From positions 525,932 through 589,931 of the forward strand of contig JALMQS010000844.1 of the NCBI GenBank assembly GCA_024734495.1: a DNA stretch of 64,000 bases. The letters are read 5' to 3'. The DNA comes from Forficula auricularia (taxonomy: Eukaryota; Arthropoda; Insecta; Dermaptera; Forficulidae). Each line of letters begins with the position of its first letter. Positions within the stretch are counted from its first letter, which is position 1. The notes below the pieces were generated by a model. That model saw only the letters and a list, made by a program, of their open reading frames with translations. It searched no databases and was not told where the DNA came from. Position numbers and translations under genes: made by a program. This document shows positions 31,465 through 41,514 of this stretch, piece by piece.

Positions 31465-31499
<35 letters not shown>

Positions 31500-31516
31500 C
31501 CTTCCTTCCTTCCTTA
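31463..31516. repeat. (TTTA)n then (CTTC)n microsatellites
   Basis: About nine TTTA units followed by four CTTC units. Confidence 0.95.
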
Positions 31517-31619
31517 TTCCTATCATCACACCAGCATTAAAATCTCCACTTGCTATTTCCTGTCTCTTCAATAATCTCTATATCTTATTTATCAATATGC
31601 TTTAATGCAAAAGAATTAA

Positions 31620-32020
31620 GAATTAAGAATTATCGATATTAGCACATAACTAACTCACTAAATGAAATATAATCTTAAATATTGATACAAGTATATAGGT
31701 AGTGCAGAAACAATATATTTATTCCAGGAGTAAAACCTAAAGATTTTTTAAACCTCGGTACGCTCAATACAAATTTTTTGGTGATTTAACAATGTTTTCG
31801 TCATTCTCTAATATTGTTTCAGCTGGAATCCTGAAAATTAGAAAAGTTCAGCTTATCAATAGAAAATTGTTTGCGAAATTTCAGCGCATTAACCATTTAT
31901 AAATTTATTTTTCTCTCTTTTCTTTTATTATACTAATAATTAATTAGCTTTTTAACTTTAAATTCCACTAATACTTCATTACAAATATATTATTATATAT
32001 ATTAATTGTTTTCTAATTAT
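31620..32020. other. No gene seen
   Basis: A+T-rich sequence with a short tandem AAGAATTAAGAATT near 31613; nothing else recognised. Confidence 0.5.
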
Positions 32021-32150
32021 AACTTGTTTTGTTTACAATATTTTATTGATTATTTATTTGTATTGTTGAAAAAGTAAATAAAAAGCAAAATCAACACGTT
32101 TATTTTACTAATTGTTGATAATATTTAGTAAACTTTGCTTGTTTATTATT
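32020..32150 (-). repeat. Repeat family A, copy
   Basis: Core in minus orientation, ending with the same variant arm as 30590-30725. Confidence 0.78.
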
Positions 32151-32509
32151 ATTATATTTTAATACTTTGGGTGATGTGAAATGAAGCTCCATGTGTCTGT
32201 TTTGGCATAATACAGCCGTTATAATTACAGTCGTGTTTTTGCATCCTTGCAATTCTTTGCAAAGCTCTAAAGGGGATACTCTGAATTGCAAATCACAGGA
32301 AACTAGCTTTTACCCTTTTAGTGGTATATGCTACATATTCCAGTACATAGGTACAGAAAACCTGTCCGATATAATTATAATTAAAACAAACACACAAACC
32401 TACCTAAATAATTTTGCTTTATAATAAATACCCAGTAATCATTTATTTGCATAAATATTTTAATTACTAACTATCTCAAACATATTAATAATAAACTTAA
32501 TTTTGTCTG

Positions 32510-33300
32510 TACCATACAGGTCAAAGTATTGTAATCGTGTATGGAAAAAGTGTTTTTTTTTTTTTTGGCTTCGTTTTTTCAAAATATCTCAAAAACGGCT
32601 GAAATTATTTTGATTAAAAAAATTGGGCAAAAACCATGGCGTTTTGCTCTACAAAAAAAGCCTAATAAGTGAACATCGAAAAAAATTATATTTTTATTAT
32701 TGTTTTGTCAAAATGTCTGTTTTACCAAATTTTGTGTACATTTTAGGTCAAAAACTAGTGTGAATATCAAAACGAAATTTCACATGTAGGTAAACTTTAA
32801 ATTATTTATAATGAGAATTAAGAACTGATTAGATTTTTGTTTCAATATTGAAACAATGTGATTAAATGGGGGGGGGGGGGGGGGTTAAAATATTAAGAAT
32901 GTAAGATTTTTCAAACTAAAAAACAAAACAAAACAAGAAAAATAAAAAATACCATAAAATAAACTTATATTTAATAAGAAAAGAGAGTCATAACTTTTAC
33001 CAGGAAACAAAATTGAGGGGGGGGTTCCTCAAAAAATAGATCTATCAAAAATAATAGGCCCAGAAGCCCTCTTAATGGAAGACGAAATTTCGCACATCCA
33101 CGCATCCTCCTTATGAAAATGACCTCACTGTGCGAAATTAATAGTGGCCCAAAAGAGGGGGGGGGGGGGGGGGTCAAAAATATATATTTTCAAAGAAACA
33201 TAATAAAATAGTTTCATATTTAAAAGGAGATGTTATATTAATTGCTGCTTGGGCCCAAAATTAAGACGGGGGGGGGGGGGACTTTCGTAAATATCGATAA
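32510..33300 (+). repeat. Repeat family D, copy 2, with three G runs
   Basis: Family D body at 32515-32850 followed by G tracts of about 18 nt (32867), 17 nt (33158) and 12 nt (33268), in contexts resembling the G-run position of other copies. The body repeats partly (33000-33180). Confidence 0.7.
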
Positions 33301-33344
33301 TTATAAATTATTTAATTAAATATTAAATAGAAAAACTAGATGAA

Positions 33345-33500
33345 TTATAATTAAATTAAATTAATTAAATGTTTAATAATAATTAGGTAATTTGTTTTGT
33401 TTACAATATTTTATTGATTATTTATTTGTATTGTTGAAAAAGTAAATAAAGTTAAATAATCTACACTTTTTATTTTAGTTGTTGTTTATTTTAATATATT
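33345..33500 (-). repeat. Repeat family A, copy
   Basis: Core in minus orientation, close to 12318-12490 in its flanks (TTGTTTATTTTA, then AGGGGTCAG-TGTAT). Confidence 0.78.
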
Positions 33501-33881
33501 ATAACTAGAAAGGGGTCAGATGTATAACTGGCCAGTCACTTTATTTTAATTTCTATTGTTTTGTTAAAGAAAGCTAATATTGCATTATATTTATTTATTT
33601 TGGAATTTATTATTCCTATTTTAAATTGATTTATGTACATGATTGGAGATTTTTTTTATTCAAAATGCAACAGGTTCAATTCCTAGATTTTATTAAAGTG
33701 TTCCTTTTAAAAAATGATTGTCACTAGAAAGAATAGTTATAGTTAGTTAGTTAGGGTCGTCGGAAGAGCGTGACCATCAGGTTCCTCCATGCGTGATTTA
33801 TATATAGCTATAGCTATACATGAAAATGAACAAGTTTTGTGTTCTCAAATGTATATAATAACTATTCTGTTTTTGTTTCAG

Positions 33882-33974
33882 GTTCTTTGGCATTTGGACA
33901 TTTTCCGAAGAAGTTTTCGAGAACTTTCTGGTCATGCCTGTACCGGAGATTCTTGTATTTTTTGTGCTCTTAAG
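33882..33974 (+). CDS. ec: Internal exon of a USP53/USP54-type ubiquitin hydrolase (echinus-like)
   Basis: A 93-nt phase-0 exon between TTTTGTTTCAG and GTAAGG, both consensus splice sites. It encodes 31 residues starting [12 protein letters not shown] and ending DSCIFCALK, a signature of the N-terminal catalytic region of USP53/USP54 and Drosophila echinus, directly after the catalytic-Cys exon (which would encode the NSCFLNS-type box). HAC...DSCIFC supplies clustered Cys/His residues. The family belongs to peptidase C19; echinus acts in Drosophila eye cell sorting and death. Neighbouring exons were not found in the window, so the flanking introns would be long and repeat-filled. A processed pseudogene is unlikely because splice sites are intact. 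The symbol is by family resemblance only. Confidence 0.82.
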
Positions 33975-34109
33975 GTAAGGATGACGTCATTTCAATTGGT
34001 TTCTCTACACATATAATTATTCCTATATTCTCACAAAAACTATAACATTTTTTGTTTAATTTTTTAATGAAATCTTAAAAAGAATACAAATCTTCAAAAA
34101 AACAATTTT

Positions 34110-34150
34110 CAAAACTCAGACGTTTCAGAAGAATGTCTTCTCCCTTTATC
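34110..34150 (-). ncRNA. Degenerate hammerhead-like motif
   Basis: Minus strand: TTGATAA in place of CTGANGA, stem II AGAAGA/TCTTCT, GAAACGTC. The core is mutated at two invariant positions and is probably inactive. Confidence 0.35.
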
Positions 34151-34234
34151 AATGCAATTTTTCAAGGTTCAACATTAAATTTAATTTGTTTACAAGATCG
34201 TAAGAAATTGAATAAATCAATCAATCACATTAAA

Positions 34235-34280
34235 TAAGACGTACGTTTCGTCACTTTATTTGTGACTTCCTCAGCGTATT
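34235..34280 (-). ncRNA. Hammerhead ribozyme motif (HH-C type)
   Basis: Minus strand: CTGAGGA, perfect 5-bp stem II GTCAC/GTGAC, GAAA, ACGT, then A at the cleavage position (allowed H). Stem I starts ACG/CGT. It stands alone without a clear foldback partner. Confidence 0.55.
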
Positions 34281-34551
34281 TTAAATTAATTAGTATCAAA
34301 AACTGTCACATGCTAAAATTCAACCTAAATGAATACTACAATATTTAATTAAGACCATGGGTTATGAATGTAGTCTTTACCTGAGGACCCTTTGAAGTCG
34401 CGCTTCTCATTGGATAAAGTAAAACCCCTTCTTCCTATTCAAAATTTGAAATATAATAAAATCTATAATTAAAGTTTTGAGCATCTTTTTTTTTGAAAAT
34501 AGTTGGTAGTTTTTTCAAAAAATCAGCTCGGGTTCAGATTAACCAAGATGT

Positions 34552-35008
34552 ATTTTAAAAGAGAAAGAATTCAATCAATCTTTTTCGGACAAATTCTAAG
34601 ATTTTAGTAGAAATATTATTAAATTGCGATATCAGAGGGGATTCATCCCTCCAGGAGTCGAACCTGAGAACTAACACGCTATCCGGGCAGTCAGCTCACA
34701 CCCTCGAGACAAAAACCTCTCACTGATAAGAGGACTTGTATGAAAAACTTTTTTTCATTTTAAGCTAAATTTTTTAATTTCCGTTCTAGAAGAATGGAGT
34801 AAAAAATTTCTGTGCTTATATCATATATTGCGATTCAGAGAGAAGTTTTGTCTCGAGGGTGTGAGCTGACTGCCCGGATAGCGTGTTAGTTCTCAGGTTC
34901 GACTCCTGAGGGGATGAATCCCCTCTGATATCGCAATTTAATAATATTTCTACTAAAATCTTAGAATTTGTCCGAAAATGATTGATTGAATTCTTTCTCT
35001 TTTAAAAT
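34552..35008. mobile_element. Foldback with a tRNA-like module in each arm
   Basis: Arms 34552-34720 and 34835-35008 are near-perfect inverted copies; the loop is about 115 bp. Each arm contains the same tRNA-like module (minus strand near 34640-34712, plus strand near 34846-34920), bounded by CAGAGGGG/CCCCTCTG. The module resembles that at 61785-61875 in T-arm, spacing and bounding box. No TSD was established. Confidence 0.75.
34846..34920 (+). ncRNA. tRNA-like module, right arm
   Basis: GTGTGAGCTGACTGCCCGG (A-box region) and CAGGTTCGACTCCTG. The B box GGTTCGACTCC fits consensus exactly, and the T-arm TCAGG-TTCGACT-CCTGA has a perfect 5-bp stem and 7-nt loop. A canonical anticodon arm and acceptor stem are not evident, so it is a tRNA-derived pol III unit rather than a tRNA gene. 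The mirror copy is at 34640-34712 on the minus strand. Confidence 0.6.
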
Positions 35009-35011
35009 AAT

Positions 35012-35140
35012 AAAATCTAATTAATTACTTGTTTAATAATTAATTTGTTTTGTTTACAATGTATTATTGATTATTTATTTATATTGTTGAAAAAGTAAAT
35101 AAAACTAAAATCTACACGTTTATCTTTTCTTTATTTTAAC
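35012..35140 (-). repeat. Repeat family A, copy
   Basis: Core in minus orientation, directly abutting the tRNA-like foldback. Confidence 0.78.
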
Positions 35141-36400
35141 AAAATTGGCATTGCAAATTATTATTGGAAATCCACCAAGAGAAATTGAATTACTTTTAAA
35201 GTGAACATTTTGATTGTTAATCAGGTTACCTAGATAACCCATCCACTTAGGTGCCTTAAAAGGTGAATTTGCTTAGCCCACATAATCGTCATTCAAGAAA
35301 GATTATTCTTACTTTGTTCTTTCGAACTCAGAAGTTAATAGAAAGAAGTTGCAACTGGCAATTGGCAACTAATATAAGTTCCCTTCGGAATCTAGTAAAT
35401 AAACCTTCCATTCTGTTGTCTAATTCTCCAAGTTAATTATGAACAAACGTGAGAATTTTGTCTGGTGTAATCGTTCTTGAAATCTATGCAAATCCAAGTT
35501 CTGTTCCCATACCTACCTACCTACGAGATAATACTTAGCTAGTACTTTTGCGCCATCATGGCAGACAGACAGACAAACATCTTTTTTTTTTTCAGGTCGA
35601 AAAAGGCAAAATGGCTGAAATTCTATAATAGTTAATTAAATTATTTCATGCGTGAATCAAACAGACTAGAAATATCCGTGTGCATATTATTTTTGCTGAC
35701 TTCCGTTTCGAACCTTCTAAATTACTTGTTATGACAGGATATGATCCGATTACTCAAAAGTGTCATTGAAAATGCTGGATATCTATAAATCTAAGAGTTT
35801 TAACAAAAAAGTGGTCCAAATAAACGTTCAAGTAAATAAAATTTCTTACAGAATGAGATAGGAATCAAATTTCTACAATGAGTGGTTTTCATTTTATGAT
35901 GGAAAAACTGTGATTTTTTTGCAAAAATTGCTGTTTTTCAAAACTTCAACCTCATTGCGGCACGGATTAGCATTATTTAATTAAGATAAAACTCTGTTTG
36001 AATTGTAGCAAATTTAATCTAGTTTAAAAATGTATAGAATGGTCTTTGTCGAAAACGTACTTCTTCATGGTCAAAATGGAAAAAGTGCGAGTTTTTGGGG
36101 CTGCCAAGGCCAAAACCTTCAATTTTGCGCTTGAGTCGGAACGGTTGGTCGGAGAAAAAAACTTAAAAAAAGAAATTTGTAGAAAATTTTATGAACTTAC
36201 ATTTTGAATTTACGAAAAATCGATAGATTTCGAGTTATAAGCGAAAAACCGCCAAAAATGGAATTTTTAACATTTTTTTGCATTTTCTACAATGTTGCGT
36301 CACGAAATTTAGGTGGGAGTCCTCAGATTTGGATTCATCGCCCCAAAAAATTAGAACTACCCCAAAAACGTTCCTGTTAAAAACACAATTTGACTCGACT
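35140..36400. other. No gene seen; one AT-rich repeat-like stretch
   Basis: 35870-36330 contains CGATAGATTTCGAGTTATAA and related phrases resembling family D, but diverged. The rest is unique and has no open frame of note. Confidence 0.4.
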
Positions 36401-36403
36401 AAA

Positions 36404-36615
36404 TAGTAATAGGTATCGTGGATAAGACTTTTTAAATTAAACGCAGAGTTTGTTTTTTTAAATTAAATGTCAAACGTTTCGTCACTGATTTCTGACATCT
36501 TATGAAATGAGCCACTGAAGAAGTCAGAAATCAGTGACGAAACGTTTGGCACATTTAATTTAAAAAATAAACTCTGCGTTTAATTTAAAAGTCTTATCCA
36601 CGATACCTATTACAA
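36404..36615. mobile_element. Compact hammerhead foldback
   Basis: About 210 bp, nearly a perfect palindrome: AATAGGTATCGTGGATAAGA and its complement form the outer ends. The right arm carries a complete hammerhead; the left arm keeps the complement of stem II and GAAACGTT but lacks the CTGAAGA box. Confidence 0.75.
36505..36556 (+). ncRNA. Hammerhead ribozyme with strong stem I (HH-C type)
   Basis: Stem I AAATG-a-GCCA (36505-36514) pairs with TGGC-a-CATTT (36547-36556), nine pairs with a 1x1 mismatch. CTGAAGA at 36515-36521, stem II GTCA/TGAC with an 8-nt loop, GAAA 36539-36542, loopless ACGT, cleavage after T36546. Confidence 0.72.
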
Positions 36616-36619
36616 ATTT

Positions 36620-37555
36620 GATTGTGGATACGAACAAAAAACAATAGTAGTAGTACCAATTTGAATCTAAATTCTAGATTAAAATATTAAAAGTAATCAC
36701 CTTTTTAGTATTTCTATCATTTTAAATTTAAATTAGATACCTACATTTGTTTAATACGTTTAGCATATTCATGTTTTTAAATTATTTAAACGTTTAATAA
36801 GAATAATAATTTGTTGTTTTTTGAAGATTTTCATGCATTAAATAAACATAACTAACACTGACATGCTGGAGAAAACTTAGGAATCCTATATGTTGTTGAA
36901 ATTTATTCAAAAACAGACCTGTATAATTTTTCTATTAATATTTTTAAAATGCTACTTGTATATATCCAATCGGTTTCTCGAAAACGGCTCTAACGATTTG
37001 GATGAAATTCACGGGTTAGGAGGGTTTTGTGTTGGACATTCGATCTGTCACGGTCTCATCTTCGGCTAATTTGTTTTTGATGGGTTTTTTGTTAATTGAA
37101 ATAATTATTCACAGGTGGTTGTCTCGATAAAAATGTATATTTACATTTTTATTTAATTTCCTTTTAATAATTAATTGGTTTTTTAATTTTAAATTCCACA
37201 ATAGGATTATTACAATTATTATTATATATATTCTAATTTGCCAATTTGTTTAATCCCCTAATACTGGAACTCTACAGGACCTAACGCTCATCTTTCATCA
37301 TAGCATCATCATTTTCCACTGATTCTTTCCTTTCTTTTATAAATAACGACAAAGAGGTTTTTTATTTCGTAAAATTTTTCCTCTTACTACAAACACGGAC
37401 TAAAAACATTATCGCAATCACGAGAAGATCAAGAACAGTCGATGGTGGGGATGTAATCTCCGAAGTCGAAGCTCAAATAAAATGTATACGCTAATGCATG
37501 TAAAATAATTGGTTCAATAAAATTTATTATTATTATTATTAATTTGTTTAATTGG
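36620..37555. other. No gene seen; Helitron-like phrases at the right
   Basis: 37000-37140 shares CACGGGTTAGGAGGGTTTTG and AAACGGCTCTAACGATTTGG-type phrases with 40600-40690 in inverted orientation, so it probably belongs to a HEL copy that includes 37560-37810. Confidence 0.45.
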
Positions 37556-37559
37556 GATA

Positions 37560-37810
37560 AGGATGGGGAGTGGATTGAGGGATGACCAATCGACTTGATT
37601 GGGGAATAATGGAATTGAAATAATTATCGGAAAAGAGGTTTTTTTATCTAATTAGATTTTTCCTCTTATTAAAAACAAGGACTAAAGATGAATAAGGACA
37701 CTCGATGGTGGAGAACTAATCTCCGGAATCGAAGCAAAAATACAATGTATACATTAATTAATGTAAAATAATTGGTTTAATAAAATTTATTAAAAAAAAA
37801 AAAAAAATTG
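37560..37810 (-). repeat. 265-bp HEL module, inverted single copy
   Basis: Reverse complement of the unit tandemly repeated at 6961-7745, including CCAATCGACTTGATTGGGGA and ATACAATGTATACATTAATT. Confidence 0.88.
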
Positions 37811-37952
37811 TTTAATTGGAGGTATTTTTTTATTGAATATTAAATTATTAAAAATAATATTATATATCACTTTGAACTAAAGCAGTTAGTTCCAGGTACT
37901 ATGTTAAGTGATGAGAGCTTATTGAAAATTAATTAACATTAATCAACATGTC

Positions 37953-38307
37953 CGCCTCCGTGGTGTAATGGTCAGAGTAACTGACTGGCAACCCGGAGGT
38001 CTCGGGTTCGATTCCCGGCTATACCCAGACATTTTTTCTGTAAGTATAGGGTCTGGTAATAAAAATTAAGTGGGAGATAAATTTAACCGAATTTATCACG
38101 CGGAGAATTTACCACTGCTCGAAGCCCCTAAAACCTTAGTAAATTGGATATTGAATTGTATCTAAGTTTCTGAGATTGGCTCGTGATCCCGGCTTCTTTT
38201 CCTTCTACTCTGTTCTTTTCACGATGGAGGGGCCAGCCTATACAGGCCTTTAGGGGATCCACCTTCTGGTGCATCTCCTTCTCACATCAATATCATTAAA
38301 AAAAAAA
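37953..38307 (+). mobile_element. tRNA-derived SINE
   Basis: The head has pol III boxes: A box TGGTGTAATGG (37961-37971) and a consensus B box GGTTCGATTCC (38005-38015) with tRNA-like spacing. The T-arm CGGG-TTCGATT-CCCG is intact. A unique body of about 280 bp follows, then a CATCAATATCATTAAAAAAA tail. The 3' part recurs at 16860-17033. No open frame. Its tail abuts the foldback at 38309. Confidence 0.82.
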
Positions 38308-38351
38308 GGAATAGCAGAGAATGGACCAAAATTAAAAACAGAGTTTTTATT

Positions 38352-38403
38352 GAATGGGCCAGACGTTTCGTCGATTAATTTCTACTTCCTCAGTGGCTCA
38401 TTC
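38352..38403 (-). ncRNA. Hammerhead ribozyme, left arm of HH-C
   Basis: Minus strand: stem I GAATG-a-GCCA/TGGC-c-CATTC, CTGAGGA, stem II GTAGA/TCGAC with one mismatch, GAAA, ACGT, C. The invariant core is intact. Confidence 0.7.
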
Positions 38404-38761
38404 TATCACTCTTTGTCAAAAGACAATTCCACTACGCCACGAAACATCCTTTAATCTTTTTTATTATTTTAACTACAATAAATTGTTGGTTTAGGCCTCA
38501 ATTGCTCAACAATCTTGAACTTTTTACACTTGAACAATTAAAAAACTTTAAATCAAAATTCTCACATTTTTACAAGTAAAAACAACATATTTTTTTGTGA
38601 GAATTTTGATTTAAAGTTTTTAATTGTTCAAGTGTAAAAAAGTTCAAGATTGTTGAGCAATTGAGGCCTAAACCAACAATGTATTATAGTTAATATAATA
38701 AAAGGATTAAAGGATGTTTCGTCGCGTAGTGAGTGGAATTGTCTTTTGACAAAGAGTGATA

Positions 38762-38813
38762 GAATGAGCCACTGAGGAGGTCGAAATTAATCGACGAAAC
38801 GTCTGGCCCATTC
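38762..38813 (+). ncRNA. Hammerhead ribozyme, right arm of HH-C, best motif in the window
   Basis: Stem I GAATG-a-GCCA (38762-38771) pairs with TGGC-c-CATTC (38804-38813); CTGAGGA 38772-38778; perfect 5-bp stem II GTCGA/TCGAC with a 6-nt loop; GAAA 38796-38799; loopless ACGT; predicted cleavage after C38803. Loopless stem III is typical of Penelope-linked minimal hammerheads, which tend to act as dimers. Confidence 0.8.
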
Positions 38814-39059
38814 AATAAAAACTCTGTTTTTAATTTTTGTCCAATTCCCTGCTATTCCTGTTAATTAATGCTTATTATGGACACGAGTGATTTACCCTTA
38901 TTGAAAATGTTGGGCGAAAAAACCGGACACACTTAGGAAAATAGTATTACTTATATTTATACTACTACTTACTACTTACTACTTGTCGATTAGCAATAGT
39001 AGTAGTATTATATACAACAATACAAAACCAGAGTTTTTTGATTATATAGGTATCTTATA

Positions 39060-39420
39060 CCAGACCTAAACGTGTTTGCCTTTTAAATACTATATATTTT
39101 TGGTCCTCTTCGGGGATAGAGTTCTCTCTCTCTCTCTTAGGGGGGCCAATGAGCGTGTATCCCGCCATAAGGATCTCTTGACCTCGCTTCCCATTGGCTC
39201 CCACCAATCACATTCTCTCTCTCTTTCTCTTTCTCTCTCTCTGCTCAGCCTCTTTCTAATTTTTCTTCCTTGTCTTCTTCTTCTAAGTTCGTCATCTACT
39301 CCAGCTTGAAAGTAAACATTACTTTTTCTTATGTTACCTACTACGTCATTCCAAATATTATTATTCACTTTTGGAGTTGCACACTCGAATAACCACCCAT
39401 TTAACAAAAAACCCTCCTTC
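39060..39420. other. Unassigned pyrimidine-rich block
   Basis: (CT)n runs at 39123-39138 and 39214-39241 inside balanced sequence. No domain in any frame. Resembles a promoter-type unique island, unproven. Confidence 0.3.
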
Positions 39421-39618
39421 TTTTGGATTTTCCTTATTTGTCCTTATTATATTTTTAATTAACAACTTTTAGATTTCATATAGGTACCTAAACTCTTACA
39501 ACTATAGTTCTGAAATAATTTCAAAAAATCTATGATATTAACAAATTAAATAAGTGACATATTATTATTAGTACCTAATTAGTAGAGATTGTGGTGTTGG
39601 TGCAAGGTGAAACATCTT

Positions 39619-39786
39619 TAATAAAGATAAGAGTAAATAAATATTTTATTTAATATGGATTTAATATGAGTTGAGGATTCTTGGATTCTTGGTCACTTTT
39701 AATGTGAAACAAGTGACCAAGAATCCTTAACTCATAGTAAATCAATATTAAATATAATATTTATTTACTCTTATCTTTATTATTAG
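39619..39786. repeat. Small foldback ending at a Helitron-like end
   Basis: Arms 39619-39695 and 39710-39786: TAATAAAGATAAGAGTAAAT and complement, TTCTTGGTCACTT in the loop region. It immediately precedes the HEL element and follows GGTGAAACATC, a phrase shared with the foldback ends at 52010. Confidence 0.7.
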
Positions 39787-40797
39787 TACCTGGCCACCGA
39801 GCGATGCTCGGCAAATTTTTGTTTCAGTTAAAAGCTATATATTAATCCCCGAACCCCCCTAGCTCCCGGACCCACCCCCACTTCACCCCACTTCACCCCC
39901 CCCTCCACCACCGCACCCTCCACATCTCTCCCACCGCCATCGTCACCTCCACCCTCGCCCCCGCCCCCTCACCCAGTTTTTGCATTTAAAGTCTTTTGTA
40001 GTGGCCCACAGATTATGTGTATATATGTATAGGTATATAAATAAATACCGTATAATAATTTTTTTTAATTAAATAACAATTTTTGAGTTCATCAATTAAA
40101 TTGCCAAATTCTAATACAGAAAAAATACGCTTGTGGGATTTAAAATTCGATTTTTAAATCAATTAAATTTTTTTTTATAAATTTTATTAAACCAATTATT
40201 TTACATTAATTAATGTATACCTTGTATTTTTAGCTTCGATTCCGGAGATTACTTCTCCACCATCGAGTGTCCTTATTCATCTTTAGTCCTTGTTTTTAAT
40301 AAGAGGAAAAATCTAATTAGATAAAAAAACCTCTTTTCCGATAATTATTTCAATTCCATTATTCCCCAATCAAGTCGATTGGATCATTCATTCTCCCTCC
40401 AGTCTCTCCTCAATCAATTAAATTTTCAAACTTTTAATATATATAATAATAATTATAATGATCTTATTGTGGGATATAAAATTAAAAAACCAATTATTTA
40501 TTAAAAGGAAATTGAATAAAAATGTAAATAAACATTTTTATCGAGACAACCACCTGTGAATATAGTGTTAAAATTAACAAAAAACCCATCAAAAACAACT
40601 TAGCCGAAGATGAGACCGTGAGAGATCGAATGTCCAACACAAAACCCTCCTAACCCGTGAATTTCATCCAAATCGTTAGAGCTGTTTTCGAGAAACCGAC
40701 CGGATATATATACTAAGGTGGGGGTTCGGGGATTAATATATAGCTTTTAACTGAAGCAAAAAGTTACCGAGAATCGCTTGGTGGCTCCAGGTACTAA
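39783..40797. mobile_element. Helitron-like element with inverted hairpin ends (family HEL), complete-looking copy
   Basis: Left end ATTAGTACCTGGCCACCGAG and right end matching its complement (40770-40797). Both carry the CCGAGC-ATC-GCTCGG hairpin (right copy mutated) and TTAAAAGCTATATATTAATC. Inside are a C-rich tract (39850-39970), the GTGGCCCACAGATTATGTG block, one 265-bp module (40150-40400) and the CCCGTGAATTTCATCCAAAT block. No open frame. One end reads hairpin then GGTACTAAT, compatible with a Helitron CTRR-T terminus, but inverted ends are atypical, so Helentron/HINE-like or another class is possible. Confidence 0.6.
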
Positions 40798-40819
40798 TAA
40801 TTAATGTATGAAAATTATG

Positions 40820-40893
40820 ATAGTGGTCCGCGAAATTTTAAATTATGAATTTAGTGGTCCTCAATATCTAAAAGGTTGCCATTCGCTGAACTA
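40820..40893. mobile_element. Right-end fragment of the 45832 hAT MITE family
   Basis: AGTGGTCCGCGAAATTTTAA-type sequence followed by AAGGTTGCCATTCGCTG, matching the right third of 45832-46174. No left end. Confidence 0.6.
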
Positions 40894-41514
40894 GATAACT
40901 AATAATATGGAGGTACACTTTTCTTACAGGAGTTGTATGCATGCATGCATGAATAGCTCACCTTTTTTCCCCGAGCGCGCCTGCAAGTTAGACAGCCATT
41001 TGGACAGCCCTGTTCACCCAATGCCTATCCTACAGGCGTCCCCGTCGTCCAGCATTACATAAAAATAATTCAATTTCTTCTACAATACTACTCGTTAACC
41101 AATCTCTCCATCAATAAATGGCAAGGTGTTGTTTCCTTTATTTCACTTTCTTATTCAGATCCTTATTTCTTCATTTTTAAATTTCTCTAATTCTTGGAGA
41201 GAAATGAGTTCATTTCTGCTCACACATACCTTTGGTTAAACCAACGACGGCTGACTCATATGGGCATATTCTAAGAAACCTAATAATCATCATTCTCCAA
41301 TGATTAATCCTGGAATCTTTTGCATTTCACATGACCAACCCTTTTTATATATTAGCACCTGGAGGACCTCGGTAATTTTTTTGTTTGTTATTTAATCAAC
41401 CACTTGTTTTATTTTGATTCAACCATCTGTTAATTTAGTAAGGGTTTAAATAAGGGACGTGCAGCTTTAATTTATTTCTTTTTATTTATAAACTCGAACA
41501 AGGCCGATTTAATA

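Larger units (their letters stand above)
38309..38866. mobile_element. Intact hammerhead foldback of family HH-C
   Basis: Arms 38309-38560 and 38600-38866 are near-perfect inverted copies: AGGAATAGCAGAGAATGGAC against its near complement at the far end. Each arm carries a complete hammerhead (38352-38403 minus, 38762-38813 plus). Partial copies of the same arms bracket 8487-11374. No protein is encoded. TSD not established because the left edge touches the SINE poly-A tail. Confidence 0.82.

Noticed and set aside
37953..38025. Functional tRNA gene
   Set aside because: Boxes and T-arm are good, but acceptor and anticodon arms do not fold, and a SINE body follows.
39076..39407. Overlapping frames with Leu-Ser or Arg-Glu repeats on the two strands
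   Set aside because: Products of (CT)n runs; no domain.
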